In this document: piece after piece, positions 45,052 to 54,034 of the stretch
Layout: each line of letters opens with the position of its first letter
How positions within the stretch are numbered: the stretch's first letter is position 1
Assembly (NCBI RefSeq): GCF_007990265.1
Contig: NZ_BJWH01000015.1
Location: forward strand, 1 to 64,000
Direction: 5' to 3'
From: Cellulomonas terrae
Lineage (GTDB): Bacteria > Actinomycetota > Actinomycetes > Actinomycetales > Cellulomonadaceae
Length of the DNA stretch: 64,000 nt
Position numbers and translations under genes: made by a program
Notes under the pieces: model-generated
What the model saw: only the letters and a program-made list of their open reading frames with translations
Database searches by the model: none
Told to the model about the DNA's origin: nothing

Positions 45052-46794
45052 ATGGCCGTCGACGCGCCGACCCGACCCGACCCGGTGCTCGCCACCGCGT
45101 CGGGTCGGGGCCGTGTCGTCGCGTTCTGGTCCGTCGCGGTCGCCGTGCCGCTGCTGTTCCTCGGGATCTTCTTCGCGTGGCCCGTGACGGTGATGATCGC
45201 CCAGGGGTTCGTCGTCGACGGGCAGCTGGACCTCGGCGGGTTCGCCGACGTGTTCTCCCGGCCCCGCACGTGGCGGATCATCGGGCTCACGCTGGCGCAG
45301 GCGACGCTGGGGACCGCGCTGAGCGTGCTGCTCGGGGTGCCCGGGGCGTACGTGCTGTACCGGCACACGTTCCGCGGACGGTCCTTCCTGCGCGCGTTCG
45401 TCACGGTGCCGTTCGTCCTGCCGACCGTCGTGGTCGGCGTCGCGTTCCGCTCGCTGCTCGTCGACGGCGGACCGCTCGGCTTCCTGCACCTGGACGGCAC
45501 CTTCGCGGCGATCGTCGCGGCGCTCGTCTTCTTCAACTACGCGGTCGTCGTGCGCGCCGTCGGGGGTCTGTGGGAGCGGCTCGACCCGCGGGCCGAGCAG
45601 GCGGCGCGCGCGCTCGGGGCGTCGCCATGGACGGCCTTCCGGACCGTGACGCTCCCCGCGCTGACGCCCGCGATCGCGTCGGCCGCGTCGCTCGCGTTCC
45701 TGTTCTGCGCCACCGCCTTCGGGACGGTCCTCGTGCTCGGCGGCCTGCAGTTCGGCACGATCGAGACCGAGATCTGGATCCAGACGACCCAGTTCCTCGA
45801 CCTGCGGGCGGCCGCCGTCCTGTCGGTCGTGCAGCTGGTGGTCGTCGCGGGGACGCTCGTCGTCGCGGGCCGTGCCCGGTCGCGCCGGGAGCGGGCGCTC
45901 GGGCTCACCCTGCCGTCCGCGTCCGTCCGCCCGCTGCGGCTGCGCCGGCCCGCGGGCATGCCGCCCGGCGACGGGCACGGGCTCACCCTCGTCGCGACGG
46001 CGGTGACCGCTCTCGTCGTCCTCCTGCTGGCCCTGCCCCTGGTCAACCTGGTCGTCCGGTCGCTGCGCACCGGCGACGGCTGGGGTCTCGACCACTACAG
46101 CGCGCTCGGCACCACCGGCGGGTCGCTCACCGTCACGGTCTGGCAGGCCACCCTGAACTCGCTGCGGGTCGCCCTGGACGCCACGGTGATCGCGCTCGTC
46201 GTCGGCGGGCTCGTCGCGCTCGTCGTGTCCCGACGACCGCGGCGCGCCGTCGGCCGCCGAGCCGTCGCGGGTCTCGACGCCCTCTTCATGCTCCCGCTCG
46301 GGGTGTCCGCCGTGACCGTCGGGTTCGGGTTCCTGCTGTCCATGCACCACCCGTTCGGGCTGCCCGTCGACCTGCGGACCAACCCGCTGCTCCTGCCGGT
46401 GGCGCAGGCGGTCGTCGCCGTGCCGCTCGTCGTCCGGGTGGTGCTGCCGGTGCTGCGCGCGATCGACCCGCGGCTGCGGGAGGCCGCCGCGACGCTCGGC
46501 GCCACGCCCGGTCGCGTGCTGCGGACCGTGGACCTGTCGATCGCCGCCCGGTCCCTGGGCCTGGCGGTCGGGTTCGCCTTCGCGGCGTCGCTGGGGGAGT
46601 TCGGCGCCACGTCGTTCCTCGCCCGCCCCGACCGGCCGACGCTGCCCGTCGTGATCTTCCGGCTCATCGGCCGCCCCGGTCCCGAGTCCTACGGCATGGC
46701 GCTCGCCGCGTCGGTCGTCCTCGCGGTGCTCACCGCGGGGATCGTCGCGGCCTGCGAACGACTGCGCGCCCCCGGCGCCGGAGGTGAGTGGTGA
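45052..46794 (+). CDS. thiP: Thiamine ABC transporter permease
   Basis: A 580-residue permease with about 12 transmembrane helices and two binding-protein-dependent transport domains in tandem. The EAA-loop motifs are EQAARALGASPWTAFRTVTLPAL in the first half and LREAAATLGATPGRVLRTVDL in the second, giving an internal two-fold repeat as in ThiP. The ATG at 45052 lies 2 nt after the thiB stop. Confidence 0.93.
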   Translation: MAVDAPTRPDPVLATASGRGRVVAFWSVAVAVPLLFLGIFFAWPVTVMIAQGFVVDGQLDLGGFADVFSRPRTWRIIGLTLAQATLGTALSVLLGVPGAYVLYRHTFRGRSFLRAFVTVPFVLPTVVVGVAFRSLLVDGGPLGFLHLDGTFAAIVAALVFFNYAVVVRAVGGLWERLDPRAEQAARALGASPWTAFRTVTLPALTPAIASAASLAFLFCATAFGTVLVLGGLQFGTIETEIWIQTTQFLDLRAAAVLSVVQLVVVAGTLVVAGRARSRRERALGLTLPSASVRPLRLRRPAGMPPGDGHGLTLVATAVTALVVLLLALPLVNLVVRSLRTGDGWGLDHYSALGTTGGSLTVTVWQATLNSLRVALDATVIALVVGGLVALVVSRRPRRAVGRRAVAGLDALFMLPLGVSAVTVGFGFLLSMHHPFGLPVDLRTNPLLLPVAQAVVAVPLVVRVVLPVLRAIDPRLREAAATLGATPGRVLRTVDLSIAARSLGLAVGFAFAASLGEFGATSFLARPDRPTLPVVIFRLIGRPGPESYGMALAASVVLAVLTAGIVAACERLRAPGAGGEW

Positions 46795-47822
46795 ACGAGC
46801 GTCAGGATGTCGCCGGGTCGCGACGCGGCGGGCTGACCGTCGCCGACCTCGTCGTCCGCTATCCCGGGGCCACCGCGCCCGCGGTCGACGGCGTCTCCCT
46901 CGACGTCGCGCCGGGTTCGGTCGTGGCGCTGCTCGGCCCGTCCGGGTGCGGCAAGTCGTCACTGCTGCGCGCCGTCGCGGGCCTCGAACCGCTCGCCGCC
47001 GGCTCGGTCTGCTGGGACGGGACCTCCGTGGCCGACGTGCCCGTGCACCGGCGCGGGTTCGGGCTGATGTTCCAGGACGGGCAGCTCTTCGCGCACCGCA
47101 CCGTCGGCGGGAACGTCGCCTACGGCCTCCCGGCCCGCTCCGGGACACGCGGGCGCGTCGCGGAGCTGCTCGAGCTCGTCGGGCTGGCCGGCTACGAGGA
47201 CCGCGGCATCGCCACCCTGTCCGGCGGCGAGCGCCAGCGCGTGGCCCTCGCCCGCGCGCTCGCCCCCGCCCCCCGGCTCCTGCTGCTCGACGAGCCCCTG
47301 TCGGCCCTCGACCGCGCCCTGCGGGAACGGCTCGCCGTCGACCTGCGCGCCGCGCTCGTCGCCACCGGCACCACCGCCGTCTTCGTCACCCACGACCAGG
47401 ACGAGGCGTTCGCCGTCGCCGACCGGGTCGCCGTCATGTCCGCCGGCCGGCTCCTCCAGGTCGACGCGCCCGCCGAGCTCTGGGTCCGGCCCGCCACCCG
47501 CGAGGTCGCGTCGTTCCTCGGCTACGAGGCCTTCGTGCCGCTGGACAGCCCCGCCGCGGCACCCCTGCGCGACGCCCTCGGCGTCCCGCCGTCCGGGGCG
47601 ACCCTCGCGCTCGCGGAGGGCGCGTTCGTCGTCGGGCGCAGCGGCGTCGCCAAGGGCGTGGTGCGCGGGGTCTCGTCGCGACGCGGACGGTCCGAGGTCC
47701 GCGTCGACGTCGACGGGATCGGCGTGGTCACCGCGCTCGGGCCCGTCGGCGGCCGGTGGTCGGCGGGGGACGTCGTGGAGCTCGGCGTGGAGCCGGACGC
47801 GCTCGCGGTCCTCGACGCCTGA
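46791..47822 (+). CDS. thiQ: Thiamine ABC transporter ATPase
   Basis: A 343-residue ATPase: Walker A GPSGCGKSS, signature LSGGERQR, Walker B LLLLDEPLS, H-loop FVTHDQDEA. It is about 110 residues longer than E. coli ThiQ; the extra C-terminal part (240-343) resembles a TOBE-like domain of MalK/PotA-type ATPases and may have a regulatory role. The GTG at 46791 overlaps the thiP stop as GTGA. Confidence 0.92.
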   Translation: MNERQDVAGSRRGGLTVADLVVRYPGATAPAVDGVSLDVAPGSVVALLGPSGCGKSSLLRAVAGLEPLAAGSVCWDGTSVADVPVHRRGFGLMFQDGQLFAHRTVGGNVAYGLPARSGTRGRVAELLELVGLAGYEDRGIATLSGGERQRVALARALAPAPRLLLLDEPLSALDRALRERLAVDLRAALVATGTTAVFVTHDQDEAFAVADRVAVMSAGRLLQVDAPAELWVRPATREVASFLGYEAFVPLDSPAAAPLRDALGVPPSGATLALAEGAFVVGRSGVAKGVVRGVSSRRGRSEVRVDVDGIGVVTALGPVGGRWSAGDVVELGVEPDALAVLDA

Positions 47823-47932
47823 CGTGCCCGACGAGACGCCTGACGCCTGATCGCGGTCGGGGCCGGAGCGGACTACGGTCGGAAGCATCCGGTCGAGTGG
47901 GCGAGCAGGTTTCGAGCACCGAGGTGATGGCG

Positions 47933-48703
47933 ATGACGCTGGAGCTCCGTGAGGTCGTGTCGGTCGACATCCCCGTGCCGCTGTCGAAGGTGTGGGCCTA
48001 CCTGCGCGACCCGGCGCTGGTGCGCCGCTGGTACGGGTGGGACCACGACAGCCTCGACGCCCAGGTCCGCGCCTTCGTCGACACGGCCGTCGAGAAGCAG
48101 GACGTCGTCGGCGACGCGAGCATCCACACGCTGAGCTGGCCCCACCACGACCGGCTGACGCTACGGTCCGCCGCGCACGAGCCCCACCGCACGCGGCTCA
48201 CGGTCACCCGGCGCAGCCACGAGGGCATGGCCACGTTCGACGGTGTGCGCGACGAGGCCGACGAGGCCTGGATCGCCAACGCCCACCAGCTGCAGTTCGC
48301 GCTCACGGTGCACCCCGACCAGGAGCGGCGGACCCTGACGATGTTCGGGCTGCCGTCCGGCGACCGCTCCGACCGCCTGCTCGACCGCGCCGGTCTCGTC
48401 GGCATCCGCGGGGTACCGATCGGCGGGCACGTGCAGGCGCGCCGGCCCGACGGCACGCTGCTCGGCGGCACGCTCGTCTACGAGACGCCCCTGCAGCTCG
48501 GCCTGCGCCTGCACGGCATCTCCGAGATGTTCCTCGTCCTCGAGGAGACCCCCGCCGCGCACACGCCCCCGCACGGCACCGTCGACGCGATCCTGTCCAC
48601 CTACGGGCTCGACGACGAGACGTTCGAGCAGATCCGCGAGCGGTGGTCGCGCTGGTGGGCGATGGCGGTCCCGCGCGGGTCGTCGCGCGTCAGCTCAGCT
48701 TGA
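47933..48703 (+). CDS. SRPBCC-fold (START/AHSA1-like) protein
   Basis: A 256-residue protein that opens like a polyketide cyclase/AHSA1 helix-grip domain (VVSVDIPVPLSKVWAYLRDPALVRRWYGWD) and has further beta-strand segments to about residue 230. There is no signal peptide. The ATG at 47933 has GAGG at 8-nt spacing; an ATG at 47927 is the alternative. Its 3' end overlaps the convergent GNAT gene by 14 nt. The ligand or role is unknown. Confidence 0.75.
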   Translation: MTLELREVVSVDIPVPLSKVWAYLRDPALVRRWYGWDHDSLDAQVRAFVDTAVEKQDVVGDASIHTLSWPHHDRLTLRSAAHEPHRTRLTVTRRSHEGMATFDGVRDEADEAWIANAHQLQFALTVHPDQERRTLTMFGLPSGDRSDRLLDRAGLVGIRGVPIGGHVQARRPDGTLLGGTLVYETPLQLGLRLHGISEMFLVLEETPAAHTPPHGTVDAILSTYGLDDETFEQIRERWSRWWAMAVPRGSSRVSSA

Positions 48704-49793
48704 GCTGCCACTCCCCGGAGCCGCCCGCCGGGCGGAACCCCAGCGCCACGTTGATGGAGAGCATGTAGGAGTTCTCCTCGGCGTTCCACGTGCCGACGCG
48801 CCGCACCTTCGGTCGCTCCGCCGCGAGGCGCTGCAGGTTCGCCGTCTTGACCAGCATCCCCAGGCGCTTGCCGCGGTGCTCCTTGATCACGAGGGTGTCG
48901 TCCTGGTGCACGAACTCGTCCGAGTTGGGGATCGTCATGAACCCCGTGAACGCGGCGAGCGTGTGCGTGGGGATGTGCTCCGCGGCGAGCATCAGGAGCT
49001 CGAGCCCGCGCTCCGCGTACTGCTTCTCCGTGATGCGGATCCGCTCGGCGTCCCAGACGTCCTCCTCGAGGTCGAGACCACCGAGGGGCGCGTCCGTGCT
49101 CATGCGCGTGTTGAGCACCGCGTACTCGTCGACCCACTCCTCCGGCACGTGGCTCTGCCAGGTCACGATGCGGTACTCGGGACCGGCGTGCGCCTCGGCG
49201 TCCGCGCGCTGGCGTGCGACGGCGTCGGCGTCGAACGGCAGGTGGAACACCGAGTAGCGCTCGACCTGCTCCAGCGCGAAGCCCCGCTTCAGCAGGAAGC
49301 GCGAGCCCTCGGCATCGGCCTCCACACGGCCGACACCGGTCGTCGCCGCGAGCGTGCCGGGACCTTCCGGGGGCTCGGCCCGCTGGTCGGTGGCGGCCGT
49401 GACGGTGGTCCGGCCGTCGTCGCGGACCAGGGCGAGGCACGCGTCGTAGAGCGACGCCCCGACGCCCCGCCGGCGGTGCCCCGGCCGCACGCCGACCTCG
49501 ACCTGCGCCGTGTGGGTGTTGTCCTGCAACGGCAGGTTCACCATCGCGTAGCCGAGCACGCGGTCCGGGTCGGGGGTGTCGTGCGCGTCGTCGGCGAGCG
49601 CGACCAGGCGCGGCTTGCGGATGTAGTGCTGGTCGCGCATCGACCCCAGGATCTCGGTGGCGGTCCGCTCGAAGTCGCGGTTGCCCCACGCGTCGAGCAG
49701 CACGTCGTTCATCGCCGCCGTGTAGCCGTGCAGGAGCCACGCCCCGTCGGGCGTGTCCGTCACCGGCACCTCACGGATCGACCACGTCGTCAT
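48690..49793 (-). CDS. Tandem GNAT acetyltransferase (mycothiol-synthase-like)
   Basis: A ~367-residue protein with two GNAT folds. The first contains VEVGVRPGHRRRGVGASLYDACL, a complete acetyl-CoA pyrophosphate loop. The second contains LVIKEHRGKRLGMLVKTANL followed by NAEENSYMLSINVALGFRP. The double-GNAT layout is that of mycothiol synthase, but it lacks clear MshD-specific sequence and is more likely an unassigned paralogue. The ATG at 49793 opens MTTWSIREVPV; a GTG 9 nt upstream is possible. Confidence 0.85.
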   Translation of the reverse strand: MTTWSIREVPVTDTPDGAWLLHGYTAAMNDVLLDAWGNRDFERTATEILGSMRDQHYIRKPRLVALADDAHDTPDPDRVLGYAMVNLPLQDNTHTAQVEVGVRPGHRRRGVGASLYDACLALVRDDGRTTVTAATDQRAEPPEGPGTLAATTGVGRVEADAEGSRFLLKRGFALEQVERYSVFHLPFDADAVARQRADAEAHAGPEYRIVTWQSHVPEEWVDEYAVLNTRMSTDAPLGGLDLEEDVWDAERIRITEKQYAERGLELLMLAAEHIPTHTLAAFTGFMTIPNSDEFVHQDDTLVIKEHRGKRLGMLVKTANLQRLAAERPKVRRVGTWNAEENSYMLSINVALGFRPAGGSGEWQLKLS

Positions 49794-49887
49794 GACGTCC
49801 ACGATCCGCCTGTCCCTGCGCGGTGGCGAGCCCTTTTTGCCGAACCTCTCCAGCGGGCCGGTCCCCGTGCGTCGCTACTCTCGCGGG

Positions 49888-50520
49888 ATGGTGTGGTTGG
49901 AGATCGTCGGTTGGGCCGGCTCGCTGCTGGTCATCGTCTCGCTCACGCAGGCGCGGGTGCTGCGCTTCCGCTGGCTGAACCTCGTCGGGGCCGTGATCGC
50001 CACGGCGTACAACGCGATCGTCGGGATCTGGCCGTTCGCCGTGATGAACGGGGTCATCGCGGTCATCGACGTCTACTGGCTGTTCCGCCTGCACCGCGAG
50101 CGGCACGACGCGGAGGCCTACGGCGTCCTCGAGGTCCCCGCCGACGACTCCGTGCTGCGTCACCTGCTCGACACCCACGCCCCCGACATCGCCCGGTTCC
50201 ACCCCGCGTTCGTCGCTGCCGATCCCGCCCCGTCCGCCGCGTTCGTCGTCGTGCGTGGCGACGAGCTCGTCGGCGCGGTCGTCGTGCGGTCCGCCGGGGA
50301 CGGGGTCGGCCGGGTCGACCTGGACTACGTGACGCCGCGGTACCGGGACTTCACGCCCGGCGAGTTCGTGTACCGGGACAGCGGGGTGTTCGCCGCGCAC
50401 GGGTTCCGTCGGCTCGTCGTCGGTGGGTCGTCCGCCCCCGAGTCCAGCGCGTACCTGGAGCGGGTGGGGTTCCACCCGACCTCCGACGGCTGGGAGCGCG
50501 AGGTCCCCGCGGCGGCGTGA
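49888..50520 (+). CDS. YgjV-like membrane domain fused to GNAT-like domain
   Basis: A 210-residue protein. Residues 1-75 hold three transmembrane helices with GWAGSLLVIVSLTQARVLRFRWLN and AYNAIVGIWPFAVMNGV, resembling the YgjV/SemiSWEET-like small membrane family. Residues about 85-210 form a soluble domain with a C-terminal GNAT-like pattern (SSAPESSAYLERVGFHPT). TACTCT ends 6 nt before the ATG and there is no Shine-Dalgarno, so it is probably leaderless. The role is unknown. Confidence 0.75.
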   Translation: MVWLEIVGWAGSLLVIVSLTQARVLRFRWLNLVGAVIATAYNAIVGIWPFAVMNGVIAVIDVYWLFRLHRERHDAEAYGVLEVPADDSVLRHLLDTHAPDIARFHPAFVAADPAPSAAFVVVRGDELVGAVVVRSAGDGVGRVDLDYVTPRYRDFTPGEFVYRDSGVFAAHGFRRLVVGGSSAPESSAYLERVGFHPTSDGWEREVPAAA

Positions 50521-50543
50521 CGACCCGTCGGCGAGGCGGGTCG
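50521..50543 (+). terminator. Hairpin directly after the YgjV-GNAT stop
   Basis: CGACCCG (50521-50527) pairs with CGGGTCG (50537-50543) with a 9-nt loop, beginning at the base after the stop codon and upstream of the mntH promoter. Confidence 0.5.
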
Positions 50544-50569
50544 CAGGTCGCATCTGACCGCGGTTCGTC

Positions 50570-50616
50570 TCGACACGTTCCACGGCTCCGCTAGCATGAG
50601 TTCGGACAGCCGAACT
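50570..50616 (+). promoter_or_regulatory. mntH promoter with 18-bp palindromic operator
   Basis: TCGACA (50570-50575) and TAGCAT (50592-50597) form a promoter with a 16-bp spacer. Starting 1 nt after the -10, AGTTCGG-ACAG-CCGAACT (50599-50616) is a perfect inverted repeat covering the expected start site, ideally placed for repression, for instance by an MntR/DtxR-type manganese sensor. The regulator assignment is inference. Confidence 0.7.
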
Positions 50617-50633
50617 TTCTCCTGAGGGTAGCC

Positions 50634-51884
50634 ATGACAAGCAGCGCCACGGACGACACCGTCCAGGTCACCACCCCGCGCCGTCCTCGTCGCGCCCCCC
50701 TGCTGCTCGGTCCCGCGTTCGTCGCGGCCATCGCCTACGTCGACCCGGGCAACGTCGCCGCGAACCTCACCGCGGGCGCCCGGTACGGCTACCTGCTGCT
50801 GTGGGTGCTCGTCGCGGCGAACGCGATGGCCGTCCTCGTCCAGTACCAGTCCGCGAAGCTCGGCCTCGTCACCGGCGACTCGCTGCCCGGCGTGCTCGGC
50901 CAGCGGATGCGGCGCGCCCCGCGGCTGGCGTTCTGGATGCAGGCCGAGGTGGTCGCGGCGGCGACGGACATCGCGGAGGTCGTCGGCGGCGCCATCGCCC
51001 TCTACCTGCTCTTCGGTGTCCCGCTGCCGCTCGGCGGGCTGATCGTCGGCGTCGTGTCCCTGCTCCTGCTGGCCACCCAGAACCGGTACGGGCAGCGCCG
51101 GTTCGAGCACGTCATCATCGCCCTGCTCGCCGTCATCACCGTCGGGTTCCTCGCCGGGCTGGTCGTGTCGCCGCCCGACGCCCGCGGTGTCCTGTCCGGC
51201 CTCGTCCCGCGCTTCGACGGCACCGACTCGGTCCTGCTCGCCGCGTCGATGCTGGGCGCGACCGTCATGCCCCACGCGATCTACGTGCACTCGGCCCTCG
51301 CCCGGGACCGGCACGGCCGGCCGACCGGTGCGACGCTGCGGGAGATCCTGCGGTCGACCCGCTGGGACGTCGGGATCGCGCTGGCCGTCGCGGGCGCCGT
51401 GAACATCGGCCTCCTGCTGCTCGCCGCGTCGGGCCTGCGCGGCGTCCCCGGCACCGACTCGATCCCCGGCGCCTACGACGCCATCGCCGACGCGCTCGGC
51501 CTCGGCATCGCGATCGCGTTCGCCATCGGCCTGCTCGCGTCGGGCCTGGCGTCCACCTCCGTCGGTGCCTACGCGGGCGCGACGATCATGGAGGGGCTGA
51601 TCCACAAGCGGATCCCCCTGCTGGTCCGCCGCGTCGTCACCCTGATCCCGGCGATCGTCCTGCTGGCGGTCGGCGCCGACGCGACCTGGACGCTCGTCCT
51701 CTCGCAGGTGGTGCTCAGCTTCGGTATCCCGTTCGCGGTGATCCCGCTGGTCGCCCTGACCCGCAACCGCGCGGTCATGGGCACCCACCGCAACGGCCCC
51801 TGGCTGCACGCGACCCTGCTCCTGGTGGTGAGCCTGGTGGTGGCGCTGAACGTGACCCTCCTGGTCCTCCTGCTCCTGGGCTGA
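50634..51884 (+). CDS. mntH: Nramp-family divalent metal transporter
   Basis: A 416-residue transporter with about 11 transmembrane helices. Both metal-binding motifs of Nramp are intact: DPGN in AYVDPGNVAANLTAGARYGY (helix 1) and MPHAIYVHSAL (helix 6). It imports Mn2+ (and other divalent cations) with protons. The ATG follows GAGGG at 5-nt spacing behind the palindromic operator. It is convergent with the sigma-factor gene. Confidence 0.94.
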   Translation: MTSSATDDTVQVTTPRRPRRAPLLLGPAFVAAIAYVDPGNVAANLTAGARYGYLLLWVLVAANAMAVLVQYQSAKLGLVTGDSLPGVLGQRMRRAPRLAFWMQAEVVAAATDIAEVVGGAIALYLLFGVPLPLGGLIVGVVSLLLLATQNRYGQRRFEHVIIALLAVITVGFLAGLVVSPPDARGVLSGLVPRFDGTDSVLLAASMLGATVMPHAIYVHSALARDRHGRPTGATLREILRSTRWDVGIALAVAGAVNIGLLLLAASGLRGVPGTDSIPGAYDAIADALGLGIAIAFAIGLLASGLASTSVGAYAGATIMEGLIHKRIPLLVRRVVTLIPAIVLLAVGADATWTLVLSQVVLSFGIPFAVIPLVALTRNRAVMGTHRNGPWLHATLLLVVSLVVALNVTLLVLLLLG

Positions 51885-51894
51885 CCCGCCGCGG

Positions 51895-51932
51895 CGCCCA
51901 CGAGGACGGAGAAGTGCCGCGCTCGTCGGGCG
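51895..51932. terminator. Bidirectional terminator carrying a GCGACGAGCGCGGCA-type repeat
   Basis: CGCCCACGAG (51895-51904) pairs with CTCGTCGGGCG (51922-51932) with one bulge, between convergent mntH and the sigma-factor gene. Within it lies GAAGTGCCGCGCTCGTCG (51911-51928), identical to a sequence at 61327-61344. Confidence 0.55.
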
Positions 51933-51938
51933 ATGGGC

Positions 51939-53213
51939 TCAGGCTTCCAGGTCCGCCAGGCGCGACTCCAGGTGGGTGCGTTCCGTCGGGTTGGTCACCA
52001 AGGACAGGGCCGCGCGGTACGCCGCCGCCGCCGCGGTCGGGTGGCCGGCGCGTCGGAGGAGCTCGGCGCGGACGGCGGGGACCCGGTGGTGGCGGGGGAG
52101 GGCGTCGTCGAGGCCGTCGAGCAGCTGCAGGCCGGCGTCCGGACCGTCCGCCTCGGCCACCGCGACCGAGCGGGCCAGCCGGACGACGGGTGAGCCCGTG
52201 AGCGCCTCGAGCTGCGCGTAGAGGTCGGCGATGACGGACCAGCGCGTGTCCGCCGCCGTCGGAGCCGTGGCGTGCTCGGCCGCGATGAGCGCCTGCAACC
52301 GGTACTCCGTCGCGAGGCGCGACTGGTGGCCGGCCGGGTCGGCGGTCGACCGCGAAGCGTCCGCGAGCGAGCTCAGCAGCGCCACGCCCTCCGTGATCTC
52401 GTCGCGGTGCCAGCGGGTGCGGTCCTGGTCCGGGAGCAGGACCAGCGCACCTGACTCGTCCAGCCGGGTGTCGCGGCGAGAGTGCTGCAGGAGCAGGAGG
52501 GCGAGCAAGGATCGGACGACGGCGCGGTCCGGGAGGAGCGAGTCGAGCACGCGCAGCAGGCGGATGGCCTCGTCGCCGAGGTCCACGCGCAGCGGCTCGG
52601 CGCCGACCCCCGGGTGGTAGCCGGAGGTGAAGGCGAGGTAGACGACGGTCGCGACGACGTCGAGGCGCTCGTCCAACCGTTCCGCGGCGGGCGTCGCGAA
52701 GGGAATGCCGGAGGAGGCGAGCCGCTTCTTGGCGCGGGTCAGGCGGGCGGCCATCGTCGACTCCTGCACGAGCAGGAGCCGGCCGATCTCGGTCGTGGTG
52801 AGCCCGACGACGAACCGCAGGGTCAGGGCGACCCGGTCGTCGGGTGCGATCGCGGGGTGGCAGCAGGCGAAGATCAGGCGGAGGCGCTCGTCGGCCACGT
52901 GGGCGCCGGGGTCGACGACGGCCGCGGCGGCGGCGCGCATCTCGTCGTCGACCACCATCAACGGTTCCTTCCGTCGGGCGACCGCCTCGGAGCGGAGACG
53001 GTCGAGGACTCGGCGGCGCGCGGCCGTGAGGAGCCAGGCGCCGGTGTTCGTCGGGACGCCGTCGACGGGCCAGTGCCGCGCGGCCGACTCGAAGGCGTCG
53101 GAGACGGCGTCCTCGGCGAGGTCGGGGCGCGCGAACTGGCCGATCAGCAGGCCGATCAGGCGTGACCAGTGGGCGCGCCAGGCGTCGGCGAGGGCGTCGT
53201 CGGAGGGGGTCAC
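51939..53213 (-). CDS. ECF42-type RNA polymerase sigma factor
   Basis: A 424-residue extracytoplasmic-function sigma factor. Sigma region 2 covers residues about 10-75 (LIGLLIGQFARPDLAEDAVSD) and region 4 about 115-170 (LTLRFVVGLTTTEIGRLLLVQESTMAARLTRAKKRLA), followed by a ~240-residue helical, TPR-like C-terminal extension (DUF6596) with YLAFTSGYHPG. This layout and linked DGPF/YCII genes define the ECF42 group, in which the extension rather than an anti-sigma factor is thought to control activity. The GTG at 53213 is the only good start. Five DGPF genes lie upstream within 5.4 kb. Confidence 0.92.
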   Translation of the reverse strand: MTPSDDALADAWRAHWSRLIGLLIGQFARPDLAEDAVSDAFESAARHWPVDGVPTNTGAWLLTAARRRVLDRLRSEAVARRKEPLMVVDDEMRAAAAAVVDPGAHVADERLRLIFACCHPAIAPDDRVALTLRFVVGLTTTEIGRLLLVQESTMAARLTRAKKRLASSGIPFATPAAERLDERLDVVATVVYLAFTSGYHPGVGAEPLRVDLGDEAIRLLRVLDSLLPDRAVVRSLLALLLLQHSRRDTRLDESGALVLLPDQDRTRWHRDEITEGVALLSSLADASRSTADPAGHQSRLATEYRLQALIAAEHATAPTAADTRWSVIADLYAQLEALTGSPVVRLARSVAVAEADGPDAGLQLLDGLDDALPRHHRVPAVRAELLRRAGHPTAAAAAYRAALSLVTNPTERTHLESRLADLEA

Positions 53214-53334
53214 CGTGCGGGCCGCTCCCCGGACGTGGCGGCCCCCCGGGCGCGGTGCTGTGCCGACGTCGCCATGTCCACGAACGTAACGGAAGCACGC
53301 GTGCCGCAGGCGTGCGTCGGCAGGTCGGAGGTCG

Positions 53335-53562
53335 TCACGCCAGGGGTCGCACCTCGAACGTGCCGACCGCGGGCAGCCCGTCGAGCACGGCGTCGAGGTC
53401 CGGCTCGTCGAGCAGCTGGATGCCGGTCAGCGCCGACGCGGGACCGTCGAACGGGCCGTCCCGCAGGGCACGGTCCTGCACCGACGTCGCGGTGTCCACG
53501 GAGCCCAGGGTCAGACCGCCGGGCAGGTTGGCGGACCCGAACGCCAGGACGAGGAACCTCAC
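53335..53562 (-). CDS. Shortened DGPF/YCII-family protein
   Basis: A 75-residue protein that keeps the start (MRFLVLAFG), the DGPF signature and the end (EPDLDAVLDGLPAVGTFEVRPL) of a YCII-family protein. It lacks the usual ~40 residues in between and the LGGFY part, so it looks like an internally shortened member. It overlaps the upstream YCII gene by 4 nt (ATGA) and probably shares its transcript. It may be degenerate. Confidence 0.65.
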   Translation of the reverse strand: MRFLVLAFGSANLPGGLTLGSVDTATSVQDRALRDGPFDGPASALTGIQLLDEPDLDAVLDGLPAVGTFEVRPLA

Positions 53563-53957
53563 GACGCGGTCAGCGCGTCGTCGCCGTCCACGGGGAGACC
53601 GTCGACGAACCGCACGGTGCGGCGGATCTCGACGGACTCACCGTTGAGCACGAGCGCGGACGCCGCCTCTGTCAGCGCCTCCAGCGAGGTGCGGGCGACC
53701 AGGTAGAACCCGGCCACCTGCTCCGCGGTCTCGGCGTAGGGGCCATCGGTGACGACGACGCCGGCGCGGCCGTCGGACCGCAGCGACCGCGCCCGCGCGG
53801 CGACGCCGAGCGCGCGGGTGGTGACGATCTCCCACCCCTGGTCGGCACAGTGCTGCTGGAACCCGCTGTGGGCGGCGTAGGCGCGCTCGCGCTCCTCGGC
53901 GGTCAGCGCGGCGTCACGGGCGTCGTCGCGGTAGAGCACGACGGTGAACTCGGCCAT
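53559..53957 (-). CDS. DGPF/YCII-family protein
   Basis: A 132-residue YCII-domain protein: MAEFTVVLYRDD start, then GVVVTDGPYAETAEQVAGFYLVARTS, the DGPF signature with a conserved aromatic GFY. Proteins of this family form ferredoxin-like dimers; in ECF42 loci their role is unknown. The ATG follows AGGAGCTGAG. Confidence 0.88.
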   Translation of the reverse strand: MAEFTVVLYRDDARDAALTAEERERAYAAHSGFQQHCADQGWEIVTTRALGVAARARSLRSDGRAGVVVTDGPYAETAEQVAGFYLVARTSLEALTEAASALVLNGESVEIRRTVRFVDGLPVDGDDALTAS

Positions 53958-54034
53958 CTCAGCTCCTGCTGGTCGGAGGACGCCTGGTGCGTCCCGCTGC
54001 CCCGATGACGCGCGAGTGCGGCGGTGATCGACAG

